Positions 9,701 to 18,953 of a DNA stretch of 64,000 nucleotides are shown here, piece by piece (position 1 is the first letter of the stretch; each line of letters opens with the position of its first letter). This DNA is from Verrucomicrobiia bacterium. Lineage in GTDB: Bacteria; Verrucomicrobiota; Verrucomicrobiia; Verrucomicrobiales; DEV007. The position numbers were made by a program, and so were the translations under genes. The notes under the pieces were generated by a model, which was not told the origin of the DNA, did not search any database, and saw only the letters and a program-made list of their open reading frames with translations. Location of the stretch: positions 62,001 to 126,000 of the forward strand of contig JAUICH010000015.1 in assembly GCA_030427505.1 (NCBI GenBank). Reading direction: 5' to 3'.

Positions 9701-11644
9701 ATGGAAACCCTCGCAATCGCTCTCGGTGCTCTGATTCTATACATTGTAGCCTACAACACTTACGGAAAGTGGCTGGCACGGAAGATTTTCAAGCTGGATC
9801 CGGAGGCCAACGTCCCCAGCGTGGCGCTGAATGACAACCAGGACTACGTCCCCACGTCGAAGTCGGTCATTTTCGGTCACCACTTTACTTCCATCGCGGG
9901 CACGGGCCCGATCGTCGGTCCGGCGCTGGCGGTCATCTGGGGCTGGGTACCGGCACTGATCTGGGTTCTTTTTGGCTCGATTCTGATTGGCGCGGTGCAT
10001 GACTTTGGCTCGCTGGTGGTTTCCGTGCGCAATCGCGGCCAGACGGTGGGCGACATCGCGGGCCGCGTGCTGGCCCCGCGGACCCGCGTCCTTTTCCTGA
10101 CCATTCTATTCATGGCCCTGACGATCGTGCTGGCTATTTTCGGGCTGGTCATCGCGGCGGTGTTCCGGAGCTACCCGACCTCCATCTTTCCCTGCATGGT
10201 GCAGATCCCGATTGCGGTGATCATCGGCCTCTGGCTGCACCGCAAGGGGATGAACATCCTGATTCCATCGCTCATCACGCTGGCGATCATGTATCTGACG
10301 GTCCTATACGGAAACGTGGGCTTGCTGGGGCAGTTCAACCAAGCGCTGGCCGGATGGCCCACCATTGTGTGGGTGGCCGTGTTGCTGATCTACTCCTACG
10401 TGGCATCCGTCCTGCCGGTCTGGCTGCTCTTGCAGCCGCGGGACTACATCAACAGCCTGCAACTGCTCTCGGCCCTGGCGCTGGTGGTGGTGGGCCTTGT
10501 GGCCGCGGCCTTCATTGGCGGGGCTCCCGTGGTGGAAGGCGGCGCGCGAACCTCTCTGGAGATTGTGGCGCCGAGTTTCAACCTGCACCCAGCCGGCGCG
10601 CCGATGATCTTTCCCTTCCTCTTCATCACCATTGCCTGCGGCGCGATCAGCGGCTTTCACTGCCTGGTCTCCAGCGGCACGTCCAGCAAACAGCTCAAGT
10701 GCGAGACAGACGCTCAATTCGTGGGTTATGGCTCCATGCTGACGGAGGGCTTCCTGGCCGTGCTGGTGATCCTGGCCTGTGTGGCGGGCATCGGGCTGGG
10801 CAGCCACGATCCGGCAAACGCTGGAAACATGCTGACGGGCTCCGCGGCCTTTACGGCCCGCTACGCGGACTGGGCCTCGGCCGGCGGTCTGGCCGCGAAA
10901 GTGGGCGCCTTTGTGGAAGGGTCCGCCGCCTTTCTGCGCGCGCTCGGTTTGCCCGCCGGTTTTGGGGTGGCCTTGATGGGGGTCTTTGTGGCGTCCTTCG
11001 CGGCCACCACCCTGGACACGGCCTGCCGTTTGCAGCGTTATGTGGTTCAGGAACTGGCCTCCACCTTTGCTCCGAAAGTTTCCGCCACGGCCCTGGCTTC
11101 GGAGGCCTACGACCTGGACAACAATGTCAAAGGCGCGGACCGCGCCACCGGTGAAGCGGCGGACCACAAGCCGCACGCCGCGAATCCTCTGGTCTGGCTG
11201 ACGAACAAGCACGGCGCCACCATCTTCGCGATCGTGGTCGCGGGTTTTATCGCCTCCCTGAAGGCGAGTCCCACCGCGGACATGGGCACCGGCGGCATGA
11301 TTCTCTGGCCGCTCTTTGGCGCCACGAATCAACTCCTTGCCGGCCTGGCGTTTCTGGTCATCACCTTCTGGATGTGGCGGCGAAACATTCCCATATGGTT
11401 CGTTGCCATTCCAGCCGCCTTCATGCTGGTACTGCCAGGTATTGCCATGATGATGAACATCTTTGGCGAAGGCGGCTACATCGCGAAGGGCAACTACCTG
11501 CTGACCGGCATCGGTCTGGCCACCATGGTCTTGGAAGTCTGGATGATCGTGGAAGCCCTGGCCGCTTTCCCGAAGGCGAAGGGCGTTCTGGAACCTTCTC
11601 TTCCGCCGCTGCCTGCCGTGGCTCCCTCTAGCGAAAGCGCCTGA
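9701..11644 (+). CDS. cstA: Carbon starvation protein A (CstA family)
   Basis: 647-residue polytopic membrane protein of the CstA family, linked in other bacteria to peptide or pyruvate uptake during carbon limitation. The chosen ATG gives METLAIALGALILYIVAYNTYGKWLARKIF, the normal CstA start. The open frame extends upstream but that part overlaps the divergent permease and is not coding-like. Family segments visible are FGHHFTSIAGTGPIVGPALA, HDFGSLVVSVRNRGQTVGDI and ISGFHCLVSSGTSSKQL. The substrate here is not shown by sequence. Confidence 0.95.
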   Translation: METLAIALGALILYIVAYNTYGKWLARKIFKLDPEANVPSVALNDNQDYVPTSKSVIFGHHFTSIAGTGPIVGPALAVIWGWVPALIWVLFGSILIGAVHDFGSLVVSVRNRGQTVGDIAGRVLAPRTRVLFLTILFMALTIVLAIFGLVIAAVFRSYPTSIFPCMVQIPIAVIIGLWLHRKGMNILIPSLITLAIMYLTVLYGNVGLLGQFNQALAGWPTIVWVAVLLIYSYVASVLPVWLLLQPRDYINSLQLLSALALVVVGLVAAAFIGGAPVVEGGARTSLEIVAPSFNLHPAGAPMIFPFLFITIACGAISGFHCLVSSGTSSKQLKCETDAQFVGYGSMLTEGFLAVLVILACVAGIGLGSHDPANAGNMLTGSAAFTARYADWASAGGLAAKVGAFVEGSAAFLRALGLPAGFGVALMGVFVASFAATTLDTACRLQRYVVQELASTFAPKVSATALASEAYDLDNNVKGADRATGEAADHKPHAANPLVWLTNKHGATIFAIVVAGFIASLKASPTADMGTGGMILWPLFGATNQLLAGLAFLVITFWMWRRNIPIWFVAIPAAFMLVLPGIAMMMNIFGEGGYIAKGNYLLTGIGLATMVLEVWMIVEALAAFPKAKGVLEPSLPPLPAVAPSSESA

Positions 11645-11712
11645 AGTTCGCGGGGAGTTTTCTCCGCCCCGCCCGGGTCTGGATTTCTTACCGGAACCGG
11701 CGGCTCGCCCAC

Positions 11713-13371
11713 TCAGGAGGACGTCAGTTCGCGCCGCATGGACTCGTGCAGCTTCTGGGAGAGCTTCTCCACGGCGTAGGGTTTGGGCAAAATACCGGCG
11801 TACCCATCCAGGAGGAAACGTTCCTCGGCATCTTCGTCAAACCAGCCACTGGTGGCGATGATGCGGGCATTGGGATCGATCTTCCGGATTTCCTCCATCA
11901 CTTCGTCGCCACAGAGGCCGCCGGGCAGTGTCATGTCCAACAGCACCGCGGAAACGGGCTCTGAAGTGTGCGTCTTTTGGCGATAGAGATTGATGGCCTG
12001 CTGGCCGTCCGCGGCCGATACGGTCTGGTAACCCAGTTTTTCAAGCATGCGCTCCGCCGCCAGGCGGACGCTGTCCTGATCGTCCACGACCAGAATGCAG
12101 CCGTCCCCGCCGATCACGCTGGGATCGGACTTGGGCGGTTCCTGCCGGAACTGTTCGTCCACCGGGCAGGCCGGCAGATAGACCCGGAATACCGTGCCCA
12201 CATTCACTTTGGAGTGCACCGTGATCGAGCCGCCGTGGCGCTGCACAATGGTGCGGCAGGTCGCCAGGCCCAGGCCGGTGCCGTCTTCCTTGGTGGTAAA
12301 GTAGGGTTCGAAGATCTTCTCCAGGTTTTCCTCCGCAATGCCGCAGCCACGGTCGCGCACGGAAAGAACGACGTAGGGCCCCGGCCGGAGCCCGAGGTTC
12401 ATGGACTCATCCACCAGGATGTTTTCCACCGAGGCCTGGATGACGCCGCCCTGGTCCATCGCCTGACAGGCGTTGATCATGAGGTTGTGCAACACCTGGC
12501 GGATCTGGCGCAGATCGACTTCGATGCCCCAGATTTCATCCGAAGCGTGCACGTCGCACCGGACTCGCGAACCCATGGTGGAAAGCCGCGCCACTTGCCG
12601 GATGAGCCGGGAGGGATCCACGGTCTGAATGGTCGAGGTGCGGCCCTTGGTGAAATCCAAGATCTGCTGGGCCAGAGATTGCGCGTTCTGCGAGGCCTCG
12701 ATGGCGTCCTCGATGTGGTTCCGCACCGGCACGCCGGGCGGGGTCTCCAGCTTGGCCAGAGACAGATTGGAGATAATGGTGGTGAGAACGTTGTTAAAGT
12801 CGTGCGCGATGCCGCCCGCCAGCAGCGCCATGGATTCCAGGCGGCTTTTTTCCAAGCTTTGTTCGATGGAGCGTTCTTCGTCCGTCTCCAGGTCTTCACC
12901 AGCGCCCATGCGGGAGCCGGAAAGCTTGATCCCCTCCGTTCCTGGCCGGTGCGCGCCGTTGGTGGACTCGATATTCGCTGGCCGGAAGGTCACCACAAAG
13001 TTCACGGTGCGGCCCGCGGAGTCCCGCACGCCCCGGATGGTCCAGCGGAAGGCCTTCCGGTTGCCCCCCCGGCAGACGCACTGCTTTTGCATCTGGTAGG
13101 TTTTTCCCGTTTTGGCCACGGCGGGAAGCCGGACGAGAAGGGCGTCCAGACTCTCGGGTTCGTAGAGCAGACCGATGGGCTGCGAAATGATGTCGTCCGG
13201 CGCGTACCCGCAAAGGACACCCGCGGCCCGGTTGGCAAAAACAATACGCGGACCCAGTGAATGGGTCGCCTCTGCCTCCACGATGACAACGCCTTCACCG
13301 ACTTGGTCGATGGCGTAGCGAAGGTGGTGATTGATCGCGCGGATCTTTTCGACTTGGTCAATGGACTCCAT
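11713..13371 (-). CDS. PAS-containing hybrid histidine kinase with receiver domain
   Basis: 552-residue soluble two-component protein. Order: PAS domain (about 15-135, FANRAAGVLCGYAPDDIISQ), a HisKA domain with phospho-acceptor His190 in GGIAHDFNNVLTTI, a HATPase domain (N box NLMINACQAM, G1 DRGCGIAEENL, F box EPYFTT, G2 GTGLGLA), and a C-terminal receiver with VVDDQDS and phospho-acceptor Asp in VLLDMTLPGG. No membrane segment or DNA-binding domain, so it probably senses a cytoplasmic signal and relays phosphate to another protein. No partner regulator is adjacent. Confidence 0.92.
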   Translation of the reverse strand: MESIDQVEKIRAINHHLRYAIDQVGEGVVIVEAEATHSLGPRIVFANRAAGVLCGYAPDDIISQPIGLLYEPESLDALLVRLPAVAKTGKTYQMQKQCVCRGGNRKAFRWTIRGVRDSAGRTVNFVVTFRPANIESTNGAHRPGTEGIKLSGSRMGAGEDLETDEERSIEQSLEKSRLESMALLAGGIAHDFNNVLTTIISNLSLAKLETPPGVPVRNHIEDAIEASQNAQSLAQQILDFTKGRTSTIQTVDPSRLIRQVARLSTMGSRVRCDVHASDEIWGIEVDLRQIRQVLHNLMINACQAMDQGGVIQASVENILVDESMNLGLRPGPYVVLSVRDRGCGIAEENLEKIFEPYFTTKEDGTGLGLATCRTIVQRHGGSITVHSKVNVGTVFRVYLPACPVDEQFRQEPPKSDPSVIGGDGCILVVDDQDSVRLAAERMLEKLGYQTVSAADGQQAINLYRQKTHTSEPVSAVLLDMTLPGGLCGDEVMEEIRKIDPNARIIATSGWFDEDAEERFLLDGYAGILPKPYAVEKLSQKLHESMRRELTSS

Positions 13372-13649
13372 ACCGCCAGGTTCCGGTTACCTGAAGCACT
13401 AGATTAGTGGCATGTACCGTTTGGAAAAGTTTAAAATTCCAAAACACTAATAATATTCCAAAATTTGCCTCTCAAATTTGAGAAAATCCCTAATACACCA
13501 TAAGTATAGCAGTAAATTCCAGATAGAGAGTTACTACTTTCCATAAAGAAAGTCATCATCAATAAGGCGCCGAACCGGTTTGGCGGACCACCAAAGTCCT
13601 CAAAAAATCAATTGCGCTTCGGAAAGGCCCGGATATCTTCACCGCCCCT
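13372..13649. other. AT-rich divergent intergenic region
   Basis: About 280 bp between the hybrid kinase and rpmI with much lower GC than its neighbours (runs such as TTTAAAATTCC and TAATAATATTCC). It should hold the promoters of both units. No infC gene or fragment was seen before rpmI. Confidence 0.6.
13471..13506 (+). promoter_or_regulatory. Candidate rpmI-rplT promoter with overlapping palindrome
   Basis: TTGAGA (13478-13483) and TAAGTA (13501-13506) are separated by exactly 17 bp. The -35 overlaps a perfect 12-bp palindrome CTCAAATTTGAG (13471-13482) that could be an operator. The predicted leader before rpmI would be about 135 nt. Confidence 0.4.
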
Positions 13650-13859
13650 ATGGCAAGAGTCGGAGGTAAAGCAAAAACGCGTAAGTCAGTGGCGAAACGC
13701 TTCAAGGTGACCGGCAGTGGTAAACTGGTCCGCCGTCGCCAGGGCAAGCGTCACCTCTTGCGCCGTAAGAACTCAGGCCGCAGACGCCGCCTGGGTCAAG
13801 ACGCGGTCGTCGCCGAATGCGATCAGCCGCGGATGAAGGAATGCCTTCCGTTTTCCTGA
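13650..13859 (+). CDS. rpmI: 50S ribosomal protein L35
   Basis: 69-residue basic large-subunit protein. The L35 pattern is clear: ARVGGKAKTRKSVAKRFKVT, then KRHLLRRKNSGRRRRL. It precedes rplT by 179 bp and the pair is followed by pheS-pheT, a common bacterial order. The usual infC (IF3) gene in front is missing from this locus. Confidence 0.95.
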   Translation: MARVGGKAKTRKSVAKRFKVTGSGKLVRRRQGKRHLLRRKNSGRRRRLGQDAVVAECDQPRMKECLPFS

Positions 13860-13871
13860 ACCAGGATCCAT

Positions 13872-13889
13872 GGACCGCTTGAGCGGTCC
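13872..13889 (+). other. Strong hairpin between rpmI and rplT
   Basis: GGACCGC (13872-13878) pairs perfectly with GCGGTCC (13883-13889) around TTGA, just after rpmI. No T-run follows, so it is not a plain terminator. In other bacteria L20 represses its own operon through mRNA structure; this gap would be the place for such a site, but that is only inference. Confidence 0.4.
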
Positions 13890-14038
13890 GTCAGGATATT
13901 GGCTCGGAAATCCAAGAAGGAATCAGAAATTACGATTACGCCGGCTGGCTTCGCTGAACGAAAGATTAAGCGGGGCCTGAACTGAACGGGTGAGCCAGCG
14001 GATCGAACCAAAAATAACAGCCCGTTAGGAGATAGAAA

Positions 14039-14416
14039 ATGCCAAGAGCCACCAACGCGCCGGCCAGCCGGAAGCGGCGCAAACGTATCCTCAACCGGGC
14101 CAAAGGTTTCCGCGGCTCGCGTTCCAAACTGTTTCGTTACGCCAAGGACGCGGTTTACAAGGCCGAAACCTGGGCCTATCGCGACCGGAAAAACCGGAAG
14201 CGCAATTTCCGCCGCCTCTGGGTACAGCGGATCAACGCCGCCGTCCGCGCCCGCGGGCTGACCTACAGCCGCTTTGTGGAAGGCTTGCACAGCGCCGGCG
14301 TCGAGCTGGACCGCAAGGTCCTGGCCGATCTGGCCGTCAACAATGCCGCGGGCTTTGACGCCGTTTTCGCTCAAGCGAAGGCGGGTCTCGAAAACAAAGC
14401 TCAAGCCTCGGCTTGA
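14039..14416 (+). CDS. rplT: 50S ribosomal protein L20
   Basis: 125-residue large-subunit assembly protein. It shows the long basic N-terminal arm ([21 protein letters not shown]) and the folded part [22 protein letters not shown], then [26 protein letters not shown]. The ribosome-binding site AGGAGATAGAAA precedes the ATG. A terminator follows 40 bp after the stop. Confidence 0.97.
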   Translation: MPRATNAPASRKRRKRILNRAKGFRGSRSKLFRYAKDAVYKAETWAYRDRKNRKRNFRRLWVQRINAAVRARGLTYSRFVEGLHSAGVELDRKVLADLAVNNAAGFDAVFAQAKAGLENKAQASA

Positions 14417-14458
14417 GGCAGGCAGGTTTTCTCCCCTGAATAGGGAGAAATCTTTTCG

Positions 14459-14500
14459 AAGCCGGACTCGCCTCCGCAGGCGCGGTCCGGCTTTTTGTTT
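14459..14500 (+). terminator. Rho-independent terminator after rplT
   Basis: AAGCCGGAC (14459-14467) pairs with GTCCGGCTT (14485-14493); the loop holds a smaller GCCT/AGGC stem; TTTTTGTTTTTT follows. It separates rpmI-rplT from pheS-pheT. Confidence 0.88.
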
Positions 14501-14563
14501 TTTCACTTCCCATCCGAATTTCATTCCCCGCCCGAATGACGCCGTATTCAGTAGTGGAACCTT

Positions 14564-14826
14564 CCCCTGCCGCCGGGCTGAAAGCCCTGGCGCACAAGGC
14601 ACAGGTCTTTAGGCCTGAGTTTCTTGCCCGTTTGCTCATTGGCGGGCGGAAGGCCCGCGAGCGAGGGCTCGCTGGCGCCAAGGGTCCCCACGCGGCCCGT
14701 GCAATTGCGGCGCCTTGGAACGATTCGGACGTCCGCTCGCGGACCTTCAGCCCGCAAGGAGATTCGGTCGCTAACCCAGGGTTGAAACCCTGGGCTTTGT
14801 GCGGCAGGGCTTTCAGCCCTGAACGT
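14564..14826. repeat. Modular palindromic intergenic repeat, copy A
   Basis: A cluster of short palindromes fills most of the 657-bp gap between rplT and pheS. GGGCT-GAA-AGCCC (14575-14587) is followed by an inverted linker GGCGCACAAGG (14589-14599) and a CAGG/CCTG arm. GCGGGC/GCCCGC pairs lie at about 14642-14658. CCCAGGGTT-GA-AACCCTGGG (14775-14794) is followed by the linker CTTTGTGCGGC (14795-14805) and AGGGCTTTCAGCCCT (14806-14820). The same module recurs at 33.7, 44.0 and 47.7 kb. The last 250 bp before pheS contain no other recognised feature. Confidence 0.75.
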
Positions 14827-15073
14827 GAGGGAACGTTTTGGGATTTTCGGGCAACGTTTTGGGATTTCCCCGGACCTTTCCGGGGTCTTCCCGCAGCGTT
14901 CTGGATATTTCCGGCCGCTATCAAGGTCTTCGGAAACAAGGCATGCGGCCCCGTAGTGTCTAGCGGTAAAATGTCCGGCATCCCCGAAAGCAACCTCGCA
15001 TCCTAGTGCGGCTGTCCTAAAGGCTTTCCTTTTTCTTATCTAACTGTCTCACCCCTTCTCCCACCACACCACC

Positions 15074-16096
15074 ATGTCCCTGCTCACGGAACTAGACTCG
15101 ATCCAGGAAGAAGCCGTCGCCGCGTTGAACGGCGTGGCCACGGAAGCGGACCTCGAACAGTTCCGTCTGGCCTACCTGGGCAAGAAAGGAAAGGTCACCG
15201 CCGCCAGCGCCGGAATGCGTGACGTCCCAAAGGAAGACAAGCCCCTGGTAGGGCAAAAACTGAACGAAGTCCGCACGGCTATTTCCTCCGCCATTGACGA
15301 ACGGCAGTCGGCCCTGACCGCCGAACGGGACGCGCAAGCGGTGAAGGGCATTGATGTCACCCTGCCGGGGCGGCGTCCGCTGACGGGTTCGCTTCACCCC
15401 CTGACTCAGGTGCTGGACCAGGCGGTCAACACGCTGCGCCGCATGGGCTTCGCCTTGGCGGAAGGTCCGGAGATCGAAACGGAATGGCACTGCTTCGATG
15501 CCTTGAACACGCCACCGGATCACCCGGCCCGGAACGAGACAGACACTTTTTACTTCGAGAATGGCAAGCTGCTGCGGACCCATACCTCCACGGTGCAGAT
15601 CCGCACCATGGAAACCCAGGCGCCGCCGGTCCGGATCATCGCGCCGGGCAGCGCGTTTCGCCGGGACGAGATCGACGCCACTCACCTGACGGTGTTCAAC
15701 CAGTTGGAAGGGCTTTACGTGGATGAGAACGTCACCCTCGCCGACCTGAAGGGTACGCTGGAGTATTTCCTCCGCTGCGTGTTTGGCGACGATACCGAGG
15801 TACGGTTCCGTCCGCACTTCTTCCCCTTCACGGAGCCCAGCTTCGAAGTGGACATGAAACTGCACGCCACGGGCAAGGACGCGAAATGGATCGAGATCGC
15901 TGGCTGCGGCATGGTTGACCCCAACGTCTTCAAGGCGGTCAGCCAGACCCGCGGCGACGCGGCTTATGATCCTGAGAAGGTCACCGGCTTCGCCTTCGGT
16001 ATGGGCCTGGACCGTTTGGCCATGCTGATGTACGGCCTGCCGGACCTGCGGCTCCTCATCGAAAACGACACGCGTTTCCTGAAGCAGTTCGCCTGA
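15074..16096 (+). CDS. pheS: Phenylalanyl-tRNA synthetase alpha subunit
   Basis: 340-residue class II catalytic subunit of the alpha2-beta2 enzyme that charges tRNA-Phe. An N-terminal coiled coil (about 1-90, LDSIQEEAVAALNGV) precedes the catalytic domain. Visible class II motifs: HPLTQVLDQAVNTLRRMGF, GSAFRRDEIDATHLTVFNQLEG (motif 2), and GFAFGMGLDRLAMLMYGLPDLR (motif 3). The gene is followed 61 bp later by pheT. Confidence 0.98.
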   Translation: MSLLTELDSIQEEAVAALNGVATEADLEQFRLAYLGKKGKVTAASAGMRDVPKEDKPLVGQKLNEVRTAISSAIDERQSALTAERDAQAVKGIDVTLPGRRPLTGSLHPLTQVLDQAVNTLRRMGFALAEGPEIETEWHCFDALNTPPDHPARNETDTFYFENGKLLRTHTSTVQIRTMETQAPPVRIIAPGSAFRRDEIDATHLTVFNQLEGLYVDENVTLADLKGTLEYFLRCVFGDDTEVRFRPHFFPFTEPSFEVDMKLHATGKDAKWIEIAGCGMVDPNVFKAVSQTRGDAAYDPEKVTGFAFGMGLDRLAMLMYGLPDLRLLIENDTRFLKQFA

Positions 16097-16157
16097 CCCT
16101 TTTTGCCCTCCCTGCCCTGATTCGTCCTAACAGAATTCCTTTTATCCTCCCCTACCC

Positions 16158-18545
16158 GTGAAAGTTTCTCTCAACTGGCTGAGCGACCATCTGGATCTCT
16201 CCTCCTACACTACCGCCGAACTGGACGACCTCTTGACCTTTGCCGGCGTAGAGGTGGAAGGCATCGAAGACACCGGGGTCGATATCGATCACCTGGTGGT
16301 GGCGGAGGTGCTGAGTTCGGACAAGCACCCGGACGCCGACAAGCTGAGCGTATGTCAGGTGAATGATGGCTCCGGCAAACCCCGCCAGATCGTTTGCGGC
16401 GCCAAGAATTACAAGGCCGGCGACAAAGTGCCCCTGGCCCTTCCCGGTTGCGAACTGGGCGGCGGCTTCAAGATCAAGGAAGGCAAGCTGCGCGGTGTCC
16501 CGTCGCTCGGCATGCTGTGCAGCGCCAGCGAGTTAGGACTGGAAGCGGAATCTGATGGGCTGCTCATTCTTTCTCCTGACGCCACGCCCGGCCAACCCAT
16601 CCGCGAGCTCTTCGATCGCGACGTGATCTTCGACCTGGAGATCACGCCGAACCGGCCCGACCTGCTCAGCCACCTCGGCATGGCGCGGGAGCTGGCCGCC
16701 CTGAGCGGCAAGGAGTTGAAAGGCGTCAAGGATCATACGGGGTCCGAGACCCCAGTAAAGACAGCGGAGAGCAGCGAGATCCGTATCGAGGATGAAGCGG
16801 TTTGCCCTTTCTACACCGGGCGTTGGATCCGGGGCGTGAAGATTGGTCCCAGCCCGGAATGGCTGGCGGACAAATTGCGGGCCATTGGTCTGCGTCCGAT
16901 CAACAACGTGGTGGATATCACCAACTACGTGCTCATGGAAATGGGGCAGCCGCTCCATGCTTTTGATCTGGCGAAGCTGGACGGCGGCATCGTGGTCCGG
17001 CCCGCGAAGGAGGGCGAGACCTTCCTGGCGCTGGACGAAGAGACTTACACGCTGAAAGCGGGCGACCTGGTCATCGCGGATCAGTCCAAGGCCGTGGCTC
17101 TGGGCGGTGTGATGGGCGGCGAAGACAGCGGCGTCACGGACGAGACGACGGATATCCTGTTAGAGTCCGCTTACTTCAATCCGTCAGCCATTCGCCGCAC
17201 GGCCCGCCGCCTGGTGTTGCATTCGGACTCCAGCTACCGCTTCGAACGTGGCGTCGATCCAGCGCAGATCATCGGCGCGTCCGACCTGGCAACTCGCCTT
17301 ATCGTCGAACTGGCTGGTGGCACCCCTGACAAGGAACTCGTGGTCTGCGGCGAAGCTCCCTCGAATCCGGTTCCCGTTTCTCTCGATCCCAATCATTGCC
17401 GCCGCCTGATGGGTCACCATGTGAAAGACAGCGAGATTGACGGCATTCTTTCTTCGCTGGGACTTTCCAAACTGGACGGGAACGAATGGGAGATCCCTTC
17501 TTACCGCCGGGACCTGGAACGGCCCGCCGATCTGATCGAGGAAGTGGCCCGGGTCTATGGCTTGGAAAAAATTCCTTCCACCATTCAGGCCTGGTTTTCC
17601 TCCCCTTCCAAGACCGACGGAGACTACGACTTTTCCCGGACGCTGAAGCTGCGCCTCTCCGGCATGGGTTTACACGAGGCGGTAACGCTGAAGCTCATCT
17701 CGGACAACCAGCTTGCTGACGGCCTGGGCGTGGCGGGCAAAGGCCTGTCGCCCGTTCGCGTCAAAAACCCGCTGAATGACGAGCAGTCCATCCTCCGGCC
17801 CAGCCTCATCCCCGGGCTTCTCGCTTCCGCGGAGCGTAACCTCCGGATGGGCAACGCGGACCTGCGCCTCTTCGAGATCGGCCGCGTCTTTTCCGCGACG
17901 CCCAAGGGGCAGGAGATTGAAAAAGACCACCTCGGCGTCGTGATGACCGGTTACGGGCAACCGACCACCTGGCATCAGACCAAGCCCGCTGCGCTCGACA
18001 TTTTCGATCTGCGCGGCGTGCTGGAAGCCCTTTGCCCGGGAGAAGACCTGGTGCTTGCCCCCGTGGAAAACGAGGGACTCATCCTGGCCGCGGAAGTCAG
18101 CCTGGGCAAAGGCGCCAAAGCTGGTGTCGCGGGCATTCTGACCCCAGCACGGGCCCGGGACCTGGGACTGGAGGCCCCGGTTTTTGTGGCTGAGTTAGAC
18201 CTGAAGAAGCTGGCGTCCGTGCTGCGGAAGACGGTCCGATTTGAAGAACTGCCCCGCTTCCCCGCCGTGACGCGGGACGTGGCGATCGAGGCCCCCATGG
18301 ACCTCGACAACGGCAAGGTGGTTCAGTTCCTGAGGACCCGTCAGGAACCTCTGCTGACGGACTTCAGCCTGGTCAGCGTGTTCTCCGACCCCAGCGGCGA
18401 GAAGATCGCGGCGGACCGGAAGTCACTGGCTTATTCGTTGACTTATCGCTCGGCGGAAAAGACATTGGCCAGTGGCGAGGTAGACGGCGCTCACAGAAAA
18501 ATCCTAGAGGCCTTGAAAAAGGAATTGCCCGTCGAGTTTCGATAA
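16158..18545 (+). CDS. pheT: Phenylalanyl-tRNA synthetase beta subunit
   Basis: 795-residue partner of PheS. Starts with GTG (MKVSLNWLSDHLDL). Order: EMAP/OB tRNA-binding domain (about 40-150, KHPDADKLSVCQVN), the B3/B4 editing domain (about 210-400), B5 domain and catalytic-like core, and a C-terminal ferredoxin-fold anticodon-binding domain (FPAVTRDVAIEAP to the end). The editing domain hydrolyses mischarged Tyr-tRNA-Phe. Length is normal for the family. Confidence 0.98.
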   Translation: MKVSLNWLSDHLDLSSYTTAELDDLLTFAGVEVEGIEDTGVDIDHLVVAEVLSSDKHPDADKLSVCQVNDGSGKPRQIVCGAKNYKAGDKVPLALPGCELGGGFKIKEGKLRGVPSLGMLCSASELGLEAESDGLLILSPDATPGQPIRELFDRDVIFDLEITPNRPDLLSHLGMARELAALSGKELKGVKDHTGSETPVKTAESSEIRIEDEAVCPFYTGRWIRGVKIGPSPEWLADKLRAIGLRPINNVVDITNYVLMEMGQPLHAFDLAKLDGGIVVRPAKEGETFLALDEETYTLKAGDLVIADQSKAVALGGVMGGEDSGVTDETTDILLESAYFNPSAIRRTARRLVLHSDSSYRFERGVDPAQIIGASDLATRLIVELAGGTPDKELVVCGEAPSNPVPVSLDPNHCRRLMGHHVKDSEIDGILSSLGLSKLDGNEWEIPSYRRDLERPADLIEEVARVYGLEKIPSTIQAWFSSPSKTDGDYDFSRTLKLRLSGMGLHEAVTLKLISDNQLADGLGVAGKGLSPVRVKNPLNDEQSILRPSLIPGLLASAERNLRMGNADLRLFEIGRVFSATPKGQEIEKDHLGVVMTGYGQPTTWHQTKPAALDIFDLRGVLEALCPGEDLVLAPVENEGLILAAEVSLGKGAKAGVAGILTPARARDLGLEAPVFVAELDLKKLASVLRKTVRFEELPRFPAVTRDVAIEAPMDLDNGKVVQFLRTRQEPLLTDFSLVSVFSDPSGEKIAADRKSLAYSLTYRSAEKTLASGEVDGAHRKILEALKKELPVEFR

Positions 18546-18561
18546 CTACCATACCCACGAA

Positions 18562-18578
18562 ACCGGTCTTGGACCGGT
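18562..18578 (+). other. Hairpin after pheT
   Basis: ACCGGTC-TTG-GACCGGT, a perfect 7-bp stem 17 bp after the pheT stop codon. It has no following T-run; it may protect the 3' end or be part of a longer structure. Confidence 0.4.
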
Positions 18579-18639
18579 GACACGAATTCCGGAGGAGACT
18601 TTCGGTAAGTTTTCCTGCTGTGTTCGACCATTTTGGCAA

Positions 18640-18795
18640 GTTATGGGCCCGGACCGTACGTACGTTGACGGGGGCTTAGCCCGGCGGCGGCTGTCAGGCC
18701 TTGACTGGAAGGCAAAAGGCGCCACGGCGGCTCCCTCCCTGTTGAGAAACGGGAACGGTAGCCCCAAGCCAAGGACGGCACGAGTGGGACCTATC
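18640..18795 (+). ncRNA. Possible structured RNA or carA leader
   Basis: The 408-bp gap between pheT and carA has no open gene. Between about 18640 and 18795 the sequence holds several complementary segments, for example GGGGGCT near 18670 with AGCCCC near 18760, and CCTTG near 18700 with CAAGG near 18770. It ends in a strong terminator about 115 bp before carA. This is compatible with a free small RNA or an attenuating leader. I compared it by eye with common riboswitch, 6S, SRP and RNase P consensus cores and found no match. Confidence 0.3.
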
Positions 18796-18836
18796 AAAAA
18801 AGGCGTTTCGAGCAGGATTGCCGGGACGCCTTTTTT
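18796..18836 (+). terminator. Strong, probably bidirectional terminator upstream of carA
   Basis: AAAAAAGGCGT (18796-18806) pairs with ACGCCTTTTTT (18826-18836). The T-run on one arm and A-run on the other allow function in both directions. It stands about 115 bp before the carA start. Confidence 0.85.
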
Positions 18837-18953
18837 GCAATCCGGCACTGGCTCCTTTTCCGTAATTCACTCACAGGCCGAGCCTCCACTTGCAACCGGA
18901 GCGCTTTACGGCATGCTCACGGAACCTCTCGCCCGCAGCTAAAGACCAATCTT

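Noticed and set aside
11650-11671. Terminator between cstA and the hybrid kinase
   Set aside because: GGAG/CTCC with flanking GC pairs makes an imperfect hairpin with a bulge and no T-run; too weak to list.
13860-14038. A missing small gene between rpmI and rplT
   Set aside because: No frame with a start, SD and plausible protein was found; the gap is better explained as structured leader.
14948-15000. tRNA-like start (GGCCCCGTAGTGTCTAGCGG) upstream of pheS
   Set aside because: The first 20 or so bases look like an acceptor and D arm, but no T arm, no matching 3' acceptor strand and no anticodon stem can be drawn. At most an eroded fragment.
15003-15011. CTAGTGCGG, identical to the first 9 bases of the MITE-like element
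   Set aside because: The match stops after 9 bases and no partner inverted repeat is present, so chance is enough to explain it.
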